Assembly: GCA_963691705.1 (NCBI GenBank)
Contig: OY829539.1
Location: 53,604,327-53,668,326 of the forward strand
DNA: 64,000 nt
Source: Viola odorata
Lineage: Eukaryota > Streptophyta > Magnoliopsida > Malpighiales > Violaceae
Direction: 5' to 3'
Shown here: in pieces, positions 30,367 to 42,393 of the stretch
How positions within the stretch are numbered: the stretch's first letter is position 1
Layout: each line of letters begins with the position of its first letter
The notes under the pieces: model-generated
The model's database searches: none
The model's input: only the letters and a program-made list of their open reading frames with translations
Told to the model about the DNA's origin: nothing
Made by a program: the position numbers and the translations under genes

Positions 30367-33191
30367 TGTCGCACCCCGCGAAAATGAAATAAACGTTCGC
30401 GAGTATACGACGAATCTGGGACATTACGATGTTCGGCGTAAAAGGACGCCTCGCATTACGCAATAAAGTCGCCACCCTAATTTGTTTGTAGGTTTAGGGA
30501 ACCTAACGTCATGGCAAAAAAATAAAAATGCTAAGGCAAAAGGGGTCTGAACCCGAGAATAGTGGTTCGGGGTCGATTTATGGACTTGGAAAGGTGTTAG
30601 GCACCCGAGTCACATCCTAAAAAGGTTACCGGAGAAAAGAGGTGTTTAAACATGCTTGAATAAAATGTTCTAATCTACGTGATCATACCCAACAGATGAA
30701 TTTTGAATCTAGCGTTTCCAAATAATTTATGGATACGAGTATATATGTATGCGAAAAGCTTGAAATAAATAAAAGGGAAGAAACGTTTACTTGTGGAGGG
30801 TATCAGGTGGATATACCCTTTTTATCGGAGTTATTAGGCGTACTTGTGAAGGGCGTCGGTTGATTTACCCTACAACGTCAGGATTATTAGTTAGGAAAAA
30901 TGATGATTGGAAAATAGATAACTATTTAATGACTCATCGAACATAAGCGAAACAACTAATTTAGACATTAAATGCGAGCAGAATAATTATTTAGGCATTT
31001 GAGAGCATGCAAAAGTAATTAATTAAATAGTACGAGCACCCGAATAATTAGTGTAAAAAATTATCGTACGCACACAAATGAAATAATTATTTTTAACGAC
31101 TATACGCAAGCAGAATAATTAGACATGCAAGAGCGTACGAAATTAATAATTAAACATGCAAGCATACGAAAATTAAATAATTAAACATGCAAGCATACAA
31201 AAATTAAATAATTAAACATGCAAGCATACAAAAATTAAATAATTAAACATGCATTCAAGAATACGAAAAATAAATAATGCGGGTGCGGAAGTAAATAAAT
31301 AGTACAAGTGCGCGAAAATAAATAAACAGTACAAGTGCGAAAAAATAAATAGACAAACACGCGGAGATAAATAAATAGTATAGACATACGAATAAAAAGT
31401 ATTAAAATAAAATAAATAAAAAGAACAGCGGGCCAATTAGTTGGGCCCGGCCCATTGGGCCAGGGAATGGGCCCACCAACTGGGAAGCCCAGCTGGGCTG
31501 GCCCTTTTCCTTCTATTTCCGTGCTGGGCCTGAGCAGGCCCAGCTTCTCATTTCTTTTATTTCCCGCGTGGGCTGCTTGGCAGCCCACTCTTCTCCTCAA
31601 GCTGGGCCGGACGCGTCCCAGCTCTCCCTCTCTCCTTTCTTTTATTTCTTTCTTCCTTCTCCAACGAAAATCACTCTCTTCATCCTTTTCTTTTTCTTTT
31701 TCTTCTCTATTTTTCTTTTCTTTTTCCTTTGGCCAACGTAGCATCAATTTCTTCTCATCCTCTATTTTTCTTTTTTCTTTTTGATTTGGATTGGTGGCTG
31801 AGGCGGCGGCTGGTGGCGGCGGCTGGTGTGGTTGCAATGGTTTAGGTGTTTTGATGTTGACGGTTGTGGTGGCGGCGCGGCTGTGGCGGTGTCGTGGTGC
31901 AGTTTGGCAGCGGTGGTGCGATTTGGTGTAGTGGTGGCTGGGTTTTGTCGTTGCGGTGGCTGGGTTTTAGCATCGCGGCGGTGCGGTTAGGTGTAGCGGT
32001 GGCTGGGGTTTGGCGTTGCGGCGGTGCGGTTCGGAGTGGTGTTGATTGCGCGATTGCGCGGCTGAATTGGGTGGCTGAGGCTTGGGATGCGGCTGTGGCT
32101 TGGGTGTGGCTGAGCCCGGGATGCGGCTGAGCCCGGCGGCGGGTGGCTGAGGTGGGCGATTGTGCGGCTGAACCCGGCGGCGGCGTGGCCGATTGAGGCC
32201 ACGGCTTGGTGTTGATAATTGCAATTTAAATGGGTATTGGACGATTTCGCGGAGGATGAAATTTTGTTCTAATTGGGTGTTTTGATTTTAATTTGGCAAT
32301 GGATTGAGTTGAATTTGTTGTGTTGTTTGGTTATAATTTTGCAGAGTTGGGATTGAATTACTGCTTGCTTGTGTTCGTGTGTGAATTGGCCTCCATCCCC
32401 CCCATTTTTCGGTTTGGGCTTGGCTATTTATAACAGGAGTTGAGGCGGTGGAGAGATGATGACGTTGGCGTGATGACGTGGGCCGTGGTGAGGCTCGAGG
32501 CTGCTGGTCACGTTGTGGTGCCGCTCGAGGAAGCCGTGAGGATCAAGGGAGGAAAGGAGGGATGAACTGATCTCTCTAGCTCCTGCGCAGAAAGGTGGTG
32601 AGAAATAGGGGAAACCTATTAATTAGAGAACCGTTTGATCTTGGTTGACTTGTAAGTCAACTAGATCAACGGTTAAGATCAAATCTTGATCTTCCCTTTG
32701 ATTTATCCTGGTTTGAACAGGTGGTACGAACAATTTTGCCTGAAAGTGAATATAAACTCGGACCGAAGTCACTAAAATGTAGAGTAAAATAAAATAAAAT
32801 TATTAGTACACAGTAAATGGTGAAAAGTTCGCTATATAGTTTGATAAAAAATATTTACTTATAAGCAATAAAAGTTCGAGCGTAATAAAATACTAAAATA
32901 AAAATTGAACGAAACGGAAAGAGATAGCACGAGTTAGAAAAATAATAACAGATAAGTAGCTAATGAGCGGAATTGTTCGACCATCGATTTTGAGAATTTT
33001 ACTCGGGACCTATACGGATTCGAACGAAAAAAGTGATAAAAATGCAAAAAAAGTATGGAATAAAATTTAAATGACATTAAGCGTAAAAATAAACATCAGA
33101 CTGATGTAAATAAATGGAAGTACGATTTTAGAAAATTAATGACAGAAAGGCGACAAATGAAAAATTTAAAATAAAAAATCGGGTAGCAACA
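30367..33191 (-). mobile_element. Solo LTR of a related Ogre/Tat-like family (2825 bp)
   Basis: Starts TGTCGCACC and ends GGGTAGCAACA, the same termini as the host LTR, but the interior differs. The flanks are GTGCG at 30362-30366 and 33192-33196. The partner LTR has the uninterrupted site near 59050. The first ~250 bp resemble the host LTR start. A pyrimidine-rich and GGY/GCG-rich interior (31600-32220) gives spurious long frames. A solo LTR results from recombination between the two LTRs of a full element. Confidence 0.85.
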
Positions 33192-33796
33192 GTGCGGCTA
33201 GAAATGATCAACGGCACATAGGAGGACGACGTGGCAGGGTGACTCACCTCCTTCTCGAAGCTTCAGGGAGGTGATGACAGGGCTGGATCGAATTTGGAGA
33301 GAAATCAAACTTGCTGGAAAAGAAAACATTCTGTTTGCTGTTTTGGAAAAGAGATGGTTTAAGTGATTAAATGGGAGGGCCGTTGGATGGTTGACTAAAG
33401 AATGTTGACCAATCCAACGGTCCATGATTAAAAGGTATGAGAAATTTTATTTAATTATTTACGGGCTCGATCCATTTGTTGCGATGAATTTGACGGAAAA
33501 AATCGGACGAAAGTACTACGTCGATGAGAAAAATATATCGATCGAGATGATGCGAGCAAAATTTTAAATTCCACTCTCTAACCGCATTTATTTTGACAAA
33601 GTGTCGAAAATGTTCGTTCGGGACCCGATAACAGTAAAAAGGTAAAAAATTAAAATCACGCGAAATGAAGCGAAATATTAAACAAATAGCTCATGATCAA
33701 AGAATCGACTGAATTTTATTGTAAACGAGCCTTTAAACGTGACAAGCAATAAAATACGAAAAAGTTGTGACGTAAGTCAAAATTTGGGTTGCAACA

Positions 33797-33816
33797 GTTG
33801 CCCCCTCTTTACTGTC
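33797..33816 (-). promoter_or_regulatory. Polypurine tract of the gag-only element
   Basis: On the minus strand AGTAAAGAGGGGGCAAC lies directly before the 3' LTR start TGTTGCAACCC. The position and purine run fit the plus-strand priming site. Confidence 0.65.
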
Positions 33817-33924
33817 TGATAAAAAATGCAGTGTAACTGAGATTTTTGATCAACAGTAAAGATGGTTGCCCCAAGTACTACCACAGTTTTGGAAATGTAT
33901 TGCAGAAATGTAAATGATGTCGCT

Positions 33925-34190
33925 CAAGGAGGAGTATTAATTTTGCAAAAATGATGTCGCTCAAGGAGGAGATAAAAATTATGCAGAAAAGTAGTCGCTC
34001 AAGGAGGAGATTTATGCAGAAAAGTAGTCGCCCAAGGAGGAGATTTATGCAGAAAAGTAATCGCTCAAGGAGGAGATTTATGCAGAAAAGTAGTCGCTCA
34101 AGGAGGAGAGATTTATGCAGAAAAATAGTCGCTCAAAGAGGAGATTTATGCAGAAAAGTAGTCGCTCAAGGAGGAGTATTTAGTTATGCA
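33925..34190. repeat. 33-bp minisatellite, about seven copies
   Basis: The unit is GCAGAAAAGTAGTCGCTCAA followed by GGAGGAGATTTAT. The most regular copies lie at 33975-34170, with diverged ones at the left. The open frame across it (MQKSSRSRRRF repeats) is a by-product of the 33-bp period. It lies near the 3' LTR side of the element. Confidence 0.85.
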
Positions 34191-34329
34191 GAAATGAAGA
34201 ATTATGTAAATGAGAGTTGTAACGTACCTTCGCTCGGATATTGATTGATGGTAACATACCTTCGCTCTGATGTTGATTTGATATTCGAGGTGACTCGAAG
34301 TTACCGTGCGAACTGAAATGGAGGTTGGT

Positions 34330-34985
34330 TTGAAGCCACCGTATGACATAAGTTAGAGAGTGGGCGACCAAGTCGTTCATGAGCATAAGAGGATGTGGGT
34401 GACCAAACCACCACACGACATAAGTGAAAATGTGGGTAACCAAGTCACCGCACAACATAAGTGAGAAAGGTGAACGATCAAACCGCATGAAATAAAGAGG
34501 ATGTTGGTAACCAAGTCACTGCACGACATAAGTTAAAAATGTGGGCAACCAAGTCACCGCACGACATAAGTGAAAAAGTGGACGACCAAGTCGTCCCATG
34601 ACATAAGTGAAGACGTGGGTAACCAAGTCACCGCACGAAGTAAAGAAGATGTGGGTAACTAAGTCACCGCACGACATAAGTTAAAAATGTGGGTAACCAA
34701 GTCACCGCACGACATAAGTGAGAAAGTGGACGACCAAGTCGTCACACGACATAAGTGAAGACGTGGGTAACCAAGTCACCGCACGAAGTAAAGAAGATGT
34801 GGGTAACCAAGTCACCGCACGACATAAGTTAAAAATATGGGTAACCAAGTCACCGCACGACATAAGTGAGAAAGGTGAACGATCAAATCGTCACGCCAAC
34901 GTGGGTGACCAAGTCACCACACAACTAGATAGAAAAGTGGACGATCAAATCATCACGCCAACATGGGTGACCAAGTCACAAATTG
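34330..34985. repeat. Minisatellite with ~37-40-bp units, about 16-18 copies
   Basis: Units vary around GTGGGTAACCAAGTCACCGC followed by ACGACATAAGT. Two flavours (GTAACC..AGTCACC and GACGATCAAATCGTC-type) alternate, giving a higher-order pattern. Related single motifs extend to ~35010. Such 3' region tandem repeats are known from Ogre/Tat elements. Confidence 0.85.
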
Positions 34986-35014
34986 TCGTATGACATAAGT
35001 TGAGAGTGAAGTGG

Positions 35015-36301
35015 TAACGTACCTTCATTCCGTTGTTTGATTTGGATTTGTTTGGTGGAAATCCATGATGAGGGCGTTACAATGATGTTGTCATCGAAGA
35101 CCCAATTCGAGGGATTTACGACGATGTTGTCATCGAAGACCCAATTTGAGGTGATTCCATCAAAGTGTATCTGTATCCTGCGAATAGGAAGGAAACAAAC
35201 ACGAAAGCAGCAAAAGATGGAAAAAGGAGAGAGCAATTGATAATGTGAGAAATATCTTGTATTCTGCCAACATTTAAACCTCGGCTTGCCCCCAAGTCTC
35301 TTTTTTTGGAACAAAAATGAACTGTTTGTTTTAAGAGAAAATCAAATCAAGCATCCTTTGAAAAATGTTCGTTCAAAATTCGTTATATGAACATGATTGA
35401 TACAAGTCTAGATAACGTCTGCATCTTGTTCAGGAAATAATGACCTCAAGGACAAGACTTTCCCATGACATACAGCTGTAAGCAATCCTCACCAGATAAT
35501 AGTGTTTGCGCTCATGCTCAGAAAATAAGGCTATGTATTTACACTCTAAAAAATGCAATAAACATAGCACAAAAATTAAATTTGCAATGTCAATCTGAGT
35601 GAATAAACTTCAAATGAATATGCACCTGCATGGGCCTGCTAATAATCGAAAGGACTTTGCGAGGGAGAAAGAAAGGAGGAATTTGTAGAAGAAAGGAAAA
35701 GTGTTGTGTTTGTTTGCTTTTGTGAAAGGTTTTAATGAGTTTGTGATCGACGACTGATTGTGATGACGACAATTTATGGTGAATGACGCTTGGTGATTTG
35801 ATCGAGACGAAAGTGAAGTGTACAAGTTTCTTCACCTTTCGCTAGGAACGCTCTTCTTGTGATCGTTGTGATCGATTCCGATTGATGAGTTTTTTCGTAC
35901 TTGCTTCTACTTTCATTGACTTTGGGTCCCTTGAGATACCCTCTGTATGCAAGTTCCTTCATCTTTTGCTAGGAACATTTTTCTTATGATCATTTTGATT
36001 GATTTTGATTGATGATTTTTCGTACTCGCTTCTACTTTCATCGACTTGGGTTCTTTGAGATACTCTCTTTTTGAAATTTTTTTTAAAGGTTCGTGCTCGA
36101 TGACTGATTGTGATGCATATAAATTGCGGTGAACGATGCTCGACGATTTGATCGTGGTGAGAGCAAAGCGCACTAATTCTTGAATCTTTACTGGAGATGT
36201 TTTTTTTTTTCTTGATTGTTTTGAGGGCACTGTGCTTAAGTTGGATATTTTTTTGGAGATTATTTTGCTGTTGACGTTTGGCCATTTTTGTTTGGTACTC
36301 T
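35015..36301. other. Noncoding internal region of the gag-only element
   Basis: No conserved coding region. A 44-bp direct repeat (GATGTTGTCATCGAAGACCC motif) occurs near 35085-35150. A diverged repeat of ~200 bp (35780-35960 versus 35955-36150; TTTGATCG...CACCTTTCGCTAGGAACG type) is also seen. The region ends at the target duplication of the inner element (36297-36301, ACTCT). Confidence 0.5.
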
Positions 36302-36824
36302 TGATAAGATTCATTGTCGATTTTGTAAGATTCGGTGTCGTGTCTGATCGGAATGGTGGCGATCGGTGTCGGATGTACCTGCAAAGCGCCGGAGGGGGGG
36401 CTCCGGCGTAGACACTCCGATGCTTAAGTCAGTTCGGGTTTCAAAGTAACAGAGGTTTTTCTGAGTGATCTCGATCTTACCTTCTGTTTGAAAAAGTAGG
36501 GGTATTTATAGGCCTGGATGGCGATACCTGGCGATAACAGTCCAGGCGATGTATGATGATGACGTCACAAGCGATACCAGTAGGTGACATCATGAGCGAT
36601 ATCTGATGGGGCTGCCGGGAACGATAACCTCGTGGGTCCCTAGGATGGGATGACGCCGTGCGTATAGAGTCGCGTGAGTCCCCCCCTCCGTTGATGTCGA
36701 CCATCCTAGGAATCCTCCGCTGATTCTCGGGCGATATGAAGATATCCTACGGGTCTTATGGGAATCCGTCCCGGTGGGAGCCATAAGTGTAGTAGCACCG
36801 TTAGGGCTGTCTTGATTGTTATCA
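36302..36824 (-). repeat. 3' LTR of the inner Tat element (523 bp)
   Basis: The forward sequence starts TGATAAGATTC and ends GATTGTTATCA. By eye it differs from 51802-52321 by about nine substitutions and three single-base indels, i.e. under 2 % divergence. Confidence 0.9.
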
Positions 36825-37740
36825 TAAGCCCAACTGAAAACGAGCCCGAGTGTTTACCAAGGGCTGTCTATGTCTGAAATCTTAGGTGAAGGTTTGTTCT
36901 TTCGTGAGGCGATAGGTTCGCAGGGCCTCCGAGTTTTTTTGACTGCTCAACGCTGGGTGATTTAAGTGTTTGAGCTGGAGTTTAGATCTGGAACTTTCCA
37001 CCCAACAAGTTGATTCCGTCCTCCATTCTCGTCGAGTGACCTGCCTTTTTGAGGCGTTAAGAGATCCACGAGAGACGCCGCTATTACGCTCGTGATCATG
37101 AGGGCATTGCTTTCGCCCAGCGATGTTATTTTGTTTGGCCTCTTGGCAGGGCTTATGCAGTCGCCACTTTACTCGTGTCGTGGCAGAGCTGCTGACGGGT
37201 CACTTGCGATACCGTCAAGGACTGCAACCAGGTCATGCCGTGGACTTGCACACGTTCCGGGTCCATCATCCTTTCAAGTGCACTGCAAACACATGGAGGA
37301 GATAGGTACTTATGGAGAAGTTAGCAAGCTTTGTACTTACAGAGATTTGAGGTCATGCGGGCCCAATCTTTCTTTTCCGCTCAAGGAAATAACGATATCA
37401 GCGCGGTTTTACGCCATCAGCTGCCTACGATTAGCGCGGCTTTATACCACCAGACGCCTGTGATGTCGGCGAGGTTTTATGCATCTAAGGCTACCTGCGA
37501 CGTCAACGCGGCGTTACACTGTGGATACCTGTAACCATATGGCTTTTACGTCATGGCTACCCGTGATATCGTGCTTTTCGGCATTTTTCCAGGCTCTATC
37601 TCGCACTCCTTCCAATATCTGTATCGCGGATAGCATACAAACATCGCCCTTCTCTTCCGCTTTAGGCTTATCAGTCCTTGAGGTTAACGGGACGGCTCGC
37701 CTTTTGAGGACCTCCTTTTTCTTTTCCAAGGCCTCTCTCT
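36825..37740. other. Region between the 3' LTR and the first antisense gene
   Basis: No gene supported. Short open frames at 37092-37534 lack recognisable domains. CGGTTTTACGCCATCA-type direct repeats (GCGCGGTTTTA.. CATCAG, 37397-37510) occur four times, each ~40 bp apart. The element's polypurine tract should lie at the left end but is not clear. Confidence 0.45.
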
Positions 37741-37747
37741 TGGGGCC

Positions 37748-37753
37748 TATAAA
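37748..37753 (+). promoter_or_regulatory. TATA box for the antisense gene at 37804
   Basis: CCTATAAATCG stands 51 bp before the ATG at 37804. This would give a very short leader, consistent with a dedicated promoter on the strand opposite to gag-pol. Confidence 0.5.
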
Positions 37754-37803
37754 TCGGGGAGCTTTCTCCACCCACGTTCTCCTCATATCTGGCAATTCGC
37801 ATC

Positions 37804-38181
37804 ATGGATCATTTGACTAAGAATTTTCTCCTTTCCAAGGGCCATTCTCTCAAGAACCTCAATGATGGTGACGTCGGGTTCCTAGAGAACATGCTGGTCA
37901 AGACCTCTGAGGACATCCTGGAGCTGCAAAGGATGCTGACCCCACTTCATTCTAGGCTGGGAGCCACGTCTCTGGAGGATTTTAGTCCTTTGGAGAGTGT
38001 GTCGAAGCTGACTGCCTCCATCGCTCGGATTCAAGTGGTGATCGCTATGCTGCAGCAGCGCAAGGATATGCTGGGGTGCTGTCTGAAGGGGATGAGAGCC
38101 ACCTCCCATGATCTAATTCTGGTCATGGATTCCCTAAGAGACCTTCCCGAAGTGCCTGAGGACGCTGGCTCTGATGCTTGA
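37804..38181 (+). CDS. Antisense ORF 1 of the inner Tat element, 125-residue helical protein
   Basis: An intact frame from ATG (MDHLTKNFLLSKG) to TGA, opposite to gag-pol. The sequence is predicted-helical by eye, with Leu/Ile at heptad-like spacing (FLENMLVKTSEDILELQRML; VSKLTASIARIQVVIAML) and an acidic end (LPEVPEDAGSDA). No known domain is recognised. A TATA box lies upstream (37748) and an AATAAA downstream (38255-38260), so it looks like a complete small transcription unit. GC-rich codon use matches the neighbouring antisense ORFs. It may be specific to this family; function unknown. Confidence 0.55.
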   Translation: MDHLTKNFLLSKGHSLKNLNDGDVGFLENMLVKTSEDILELQRMLTPLHSRLGATSLEDFSPLESVSKLTASIARIQVVIAMLQQRKDMLGCCLKGMRATSHDLILVMDSLRDLPEVPEDAGSDA

Positions 38182-38654
38182 TAGCGGTGGCTCCCTTTGA
38201 GCCTTTTCTCTTTCCCTCCTGTCGTGTAAATGTACTTTCCGGCCACTAGGCCATAATAAATAAACTATTTTTATCACGCCGTTTTGCAACTGTTCTTCTT
38301 CTTCTTTACTGCGCCCTTTGTCTTTTTCCATTGAAGATATTCTTAGCCCAACTGAAAACGGTTCAGCCACTGGGTGGTTTCTTGATTGGTTGTTCTGCAT
38401 TAAATCTACGCCGCTGTTGTCCTAGCAACTCATTGGGCGATTTTGCGGTTTTCCTCGATCTGGGGAAATCTCAACAGGTGTAACTGTAAATCCATATTTG
38501 CACTTCAGGCTGTATACGTGTCTTCCCTCAAGGGTCGGTTTGGAAGATCGAAGATCCTTTTTTCCCAATTTTCTGGCTAGTTAAAGGGATCTTCTTTCCT
38601 TCGTTATCATTCATCTCCTTGTTGTTTTTCCTTTGATAGGTATTCTGCGATCTC

Positions 38655-39064
38655 ATGGTTGATTCTCATTTTTTAGATACGTTCGCACGAGATTCTCCAC
38701 CAACTCCTCCGACTTCTCCTGATTCGGATAATCCTCCTCCGTCGCCTCCCTGGAGGCCGCCGGTTCGCCGATGGAGCCGCAAGAGGCGGAGGAAAGATGC
38801 CGCGAAGGCATCTAAATCGTTCTTCGATTCTCTTGCTTCTTTTTCTTCGAAGGGGAAAGAAACATCTTTCCTTCCCAGCGAGTCACCGCAAAGGGCTCCC
38901 TCTGCCTGTTCAGCCGTTAAAGCGGTATCGCCAGCTGTTAAGGAGGAGTCGGATCGATCATCCACTCGCGTAGGGGAGAGGGTTGAGGAGCCTTTACCTT
39001 TCGCTGGCGAGGATGATGATGACGTGGTCTACTGTTATGGCATCTCCTGGTCTGACGGTGAATA
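38655..39064 (+). CDS. Antisense ORF 2 of the inner Tat element, 136-residue Pro/Ser- and Arg-rich protein
   Basis: An intact frame from ATG (MVDSHFLDTFARDS) to TAG. The N-terminal third is Pro/Ser-rich (SPPTPPTSPDSD, PPPSPPWRPP). A basic cluster RRWSRKRRRKDAAK follows, which looks like a nuclear localisation signal. The C-terminus is acidic (AGEDDDDVVYCYG). An AATAAA follows at 39113-39118. No family is recognised. Low complexity makes the coding call less certain than for the two Transposase_28-like units, but the frame is intact and sits in series with them. Confidence 0.45.
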
Positions 39065-39526
39065 GTTGGGCATACCATGCCTCTTTGTAGATGCCGTATG
39101 GCTTTCCCAAATAATAAAATGACACTTTTATTTCTTTTCTCTCTTCTGCCGCTTTTCTTCCTTTGTGTTTCCAGGATTATCGCGGAAGTATGCCTTTCGC
39201 TGGATGCAACCACCTTTCGGTTTTTAGTCAGTAACTATCTTCTTCCAAAAGACATTGATGACTGCCCACGCGTCCTTTTCCACTCTGCACGTGTTTTATT
39301 TTCACAGGCTGTTCCTTTTTTAGGTTTAACCTTTATAAGGAATTTGCTCCTCTTTTAGTACTTTTTGCTAATATTTCGAGATTCTTCGTGTTTCCTTTCT
39401 TCTGTGCTTCTTTCTTCCCGAGGGATTTTACTGCCATTGCCTGCCGGTGCCGACGGCCGATTCACTGGTTCTCTGCTCCAGGTATTTTATTTCTCTATCG
39501 CCATAGCTTTACTTTTCCAGTCCATT

Positions 39527-41778
39527 ATGTCTCGCGCTAGACCCTCTGCAACTATCGAAAATCCCCTAGATCCCGAATTTAGGAGAGCTCGTAGTATTTT
39601 TGATTGTAATGAGGTTTTGAGGGCTGAGTTAGAGGAGAACGGTATCACTTTTCCCACGGGATACCGCCCCTTTGTCCCATTGAAGGATACTCGGCTCACT
39701 AATGCCATATGGGGGGACGTTCCAGTTGGTTTATTTCAAGATGTTTACCTACGGGTTTCGTTTCCCACTTCATACTTCTCTGATGAAGCTGCTAAACCAT
39801 TATGATCTCAATCCTGTTCAAATAACTCCTCCTTCCTGGTGTGGGCTTTACGCCTTTCTTCGTTCGTGTGAAATGAAGCGTATTTTCGCTCCATCGCTCG
39901 ATCTGTTCCGCATGTTTTTCACCTTAAGGTGTCGCAACTGCTTGGTGGATATTACCCCCAGATGGGATGAGGCCCTTGTTCAGTTCTTCTGGCGGAACTT
40001 TCAAGGTTTCGAAGAGAACGTGGACAACTGGAAAAACGGCTTCTTCACCCTTCGCTTGCCCTCTCGGTATTGGCGCAGTGGTTTTAACAAAGAGATCACT
40101 AGTGCCGCTTGGCAAAAACCAGATGTGCTGTCCAGTATGGATGTGTCTAATGTTAACGCCCTATTAGAGATAGAAGGGCCTTTCAGTATTCGAGAATTCA
40201 CTCGGTTCAGGCCTTTGTCAGAGTGTGCCGTTGGTGAGTTTTTTCTTTTATCACCTCATCGCTTCGAATCTCTTGTCATATTAAAATATTTTATCGGCAG
40301 GTAACGCTGAAGGTCGCTCCTCCGGGGAAAGTGACGCTCCTCTGAACGTGGTGCCGCTTCAGACATTACCTCCGTCTCCTCCACCTGAAGGCTCTAGTCG
40401 TCCGCCTATTCCGCCGCGAGGAAGGAGAAACAAAACCATCGCGACACGTAGCGCATCCGCTCGACCTTCCCGTTTCCTTGAGAATTGGCTGTCGTCTCGC
40501 GGTAAGGGAGTGGCCCCGAATAATCCTGTGATTGAAGAGGTTGACAGTGACAGCGAAAGCATGGATACTGGTTCTGAGCTGCGCCATGCCACCCTTGCCC
40601 AACGGATGAAACTTAGGTCAAGGAAGAGTGAGCCTCTAGCGGAGTCAACCGAGGACGATAGCGAAGAGATTGCCGCCAAAACAGAGTGTCTCGTGAAGAG
40701 AGTTCGCCAAGAGAAGTCTGACCCGCCAATTCCTTCCGTGGAGGAAGTCAACGGGGTTCCTACCGAGGGAGTTAACGCTTCACACGTTGCGGGTCCCTTG
40801 CCAGTAACATAAGTTATCAAGGTGCCCTCTGCCATTCCTCCCAAAGTTAACGAGGCTTCAGCAGCGCTGGGCTCTCCCTTGACGTCTGGGGGTCCTAGCT
40901 CTCCGATTCACTCCTTCATTCTGGATGTGAACTTACCAGCTCCAAATCCTATTGCTCCTCCAAATCCTCCCCCACGGAAGCCTCAGCCTTTGTTTCTTTC
41001 TTCGATTTCGGGCATTGGTGATTCCGCAAAAAATTACTGTCCTCCTTATATCGCCAATCTTTCCCCTCAAGGCCTTCAAGGTCCCACCGCGTATCAGTTG
41101 GACTTGTCTTCCCTTGGTACCGACGGTCTTCGTGCTTTAGGAATATCGGACCCGCTATCGCGAGAAGAGCCATTGGGCCCAATAGTGGGGCAAATGTTTA
41201 CTTCTTCGAAGGACAAAGAAGAGTTCTTGCGGCGTCCCCCTGACGTATGACATTCACGTCTTCTGAATGACATGCTGGCCTGTTTCCGCGAGCTAAATTA
41301 CTTTTTCGAGGATCAGCGTGATAAGGTTCAACCTTCTCTTGATTTAAAGGGAGAACTAGATGCCGCCTTAGGGAAGGTAACGGAATTATCGCAGCTTCAG
41401 GAGCGAACCCGAGCGGAGTTGGACGACTGTCGTGCTGAGCTTGCTCGAGAAAAATCAAGAGGGAAGGCTAAGACAGACCTTCTAGAGGCGGAATTAGTGG
41501 TGGCTGACAGAAAAAATATCTTCCTTCACGAAGAGATAGCGTCTCGTGATGCGGATTTGGCCAAAGTACCTTCAAAGATAGCCTGGTGGAAGAACAAGAC
41601 CATAGATATTTGTATCGCTGAATTTATGAGTCTCTATCGCCAGGGAACTGTTAATTCGTCAGTGCTGGCCGATTACGCTTCCAAGAGAATGAAGGATTTG
41701 GGCGAAGGTGAGGGAGATCTTCCTTCTTCTGGAGAAAAGCGGAGGAATGGTGACCGCGATGCTCGCGAGGGCCCATGA
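39527..41778 (+). pseudogene. Antisense gene 3: Transposase_28-like ('putative gypsy type transposon') protein, copy A
   Basis: From ATG 39527 the product starts MSRARPSATIENP. A one-base frameshift lies near 39715-39745. The core domain follows: FTYGFRFPLH, LLNHYDLNPVQ, SWCGLYAFLRSCEM, SLDLFRMFFTL and SRYWRSGFNKE. This is the PF04195-type pattern of plant gypsy-associated ORFs. A phase-1 intron (40234-40300, 67 bp, GTGAG...GGCAG) joins the next exon in frame. Then come a basic/acidic linker, TAA 40810-40812, more linker, TGA 41248-41250, and a C-terminal coiled coil (ELSQLQERTRAELDDCRAEL). Apart from these three lesions it is one gene of ~700 codons. A TATA-like TATAAG is at 39334. Role unknown; such proteins come with Tat elements, and a transposase activity has never been shown to my knowledge. 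Confidence 0.75.
40234..40300 (+). other. Intron of antisense gene 3 (67 bp, phase 1)
   Basis: Donor GTGAGT at 40234 and acceptor CGGCAG ending at 40300. The flanking exons are in frame only if it is removed. The paralogue has an intron at the same place (43106-43175). Confidence 0.75.
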
Positions 41779-42219
41779 TTAATCGAGGCTGCTCTATTTA
41801 GAAGATTTTCTGCTTATTTATTTCTTTGTCTTGTAATAACGCTTCGTTGTGCGACAATATTTGTATTTTATTGCTATTTGATTTTCATTCCGCCTTTTCG
41901 CGTTAACCTAACGCTGCCTTTTTAATTAACGCCATCTTCCGTTATCTCCTTTCTTACGATATCGTTCTTATTTTTTCCAAGAGATGGTATCTGCTTTTCA
42001 GAGCATTTAATGCTTGCTATCCTTTCATTAGGAAAGTCGTGACTGTGCAGGCACACGTGTCCATTTCTTCCGGCGCTACGGGCTAGCGTGCTTGAGAACT
42101 TTACCTAAATCGAGGCGTTGTAGCGCTTTTCTAGGATTGCACTCATTGCCTGAGTCTATTCCTCATGCCGCTTCTACGCAACGACTGTGGCATCCGTCAT
42201 TTCGTTTGATTACTAGGGT

Positions 42220-42226
42220 TATAAAA
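42220..42226 (+). promoter_or_regulatory. TATA box for antisense gene 4
   Basis: GGTTATAAAACCC lies 168 bp before ATG 42394, with a T/C-rich leader between. It is itself a small palindrome (GGTTATAAAACC). Confidence 0.45.
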
Positions 42227-42393
42227 CCCAATATTTATTCTTTTCCTTTTCTTTTATCATCCCACTTTCTCATATTTTCTTTTAGCCGTCTTATTTTCTC
42301 CCCACTGTTCAGGGCTCTTCGAAGTGCTTTTCTCTGAAGGTATTTCCTTTCTCCTCCATCGTCTTCTTCATCTTTTAGTTTTTTAATTCTGCC

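Larger units (their letters stand above)
27360..33796 (-). repeat. 3' LTR of the gag-only Ogre/Tat-like element, with two insertions
   Basis: The forward sequence starts TGTCGCACCCG and ends TTGCAACA. It matches 56698-59653 along its length apart from two insertions here (29094-30270 and 30367-33191) and one there. Subtracting insertions and their duplications leaves about 2.42 kb. Positions 27380-29080 contain no gene. Confidence 0.85.

Noticed and set aside
31235..32224. Several open frames over 70-200 residues in a GC-rich stretch
   Set aside because: They lie within a solo LTR and consist of simple GGY/GCG and polypyrimidine repeats.
33925..34990. Regular repeats that might suggest a CRISPR array
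   Set aside because: Repeats are contiguous without unique spacers, they lie inside a plant retrotransposon and no cas-like gene exists.
34330..34990. Open frames reading through the second minisatellite
   Set aside because: Frames exist only because of unit length and composition; no conservation of the peptide between units.
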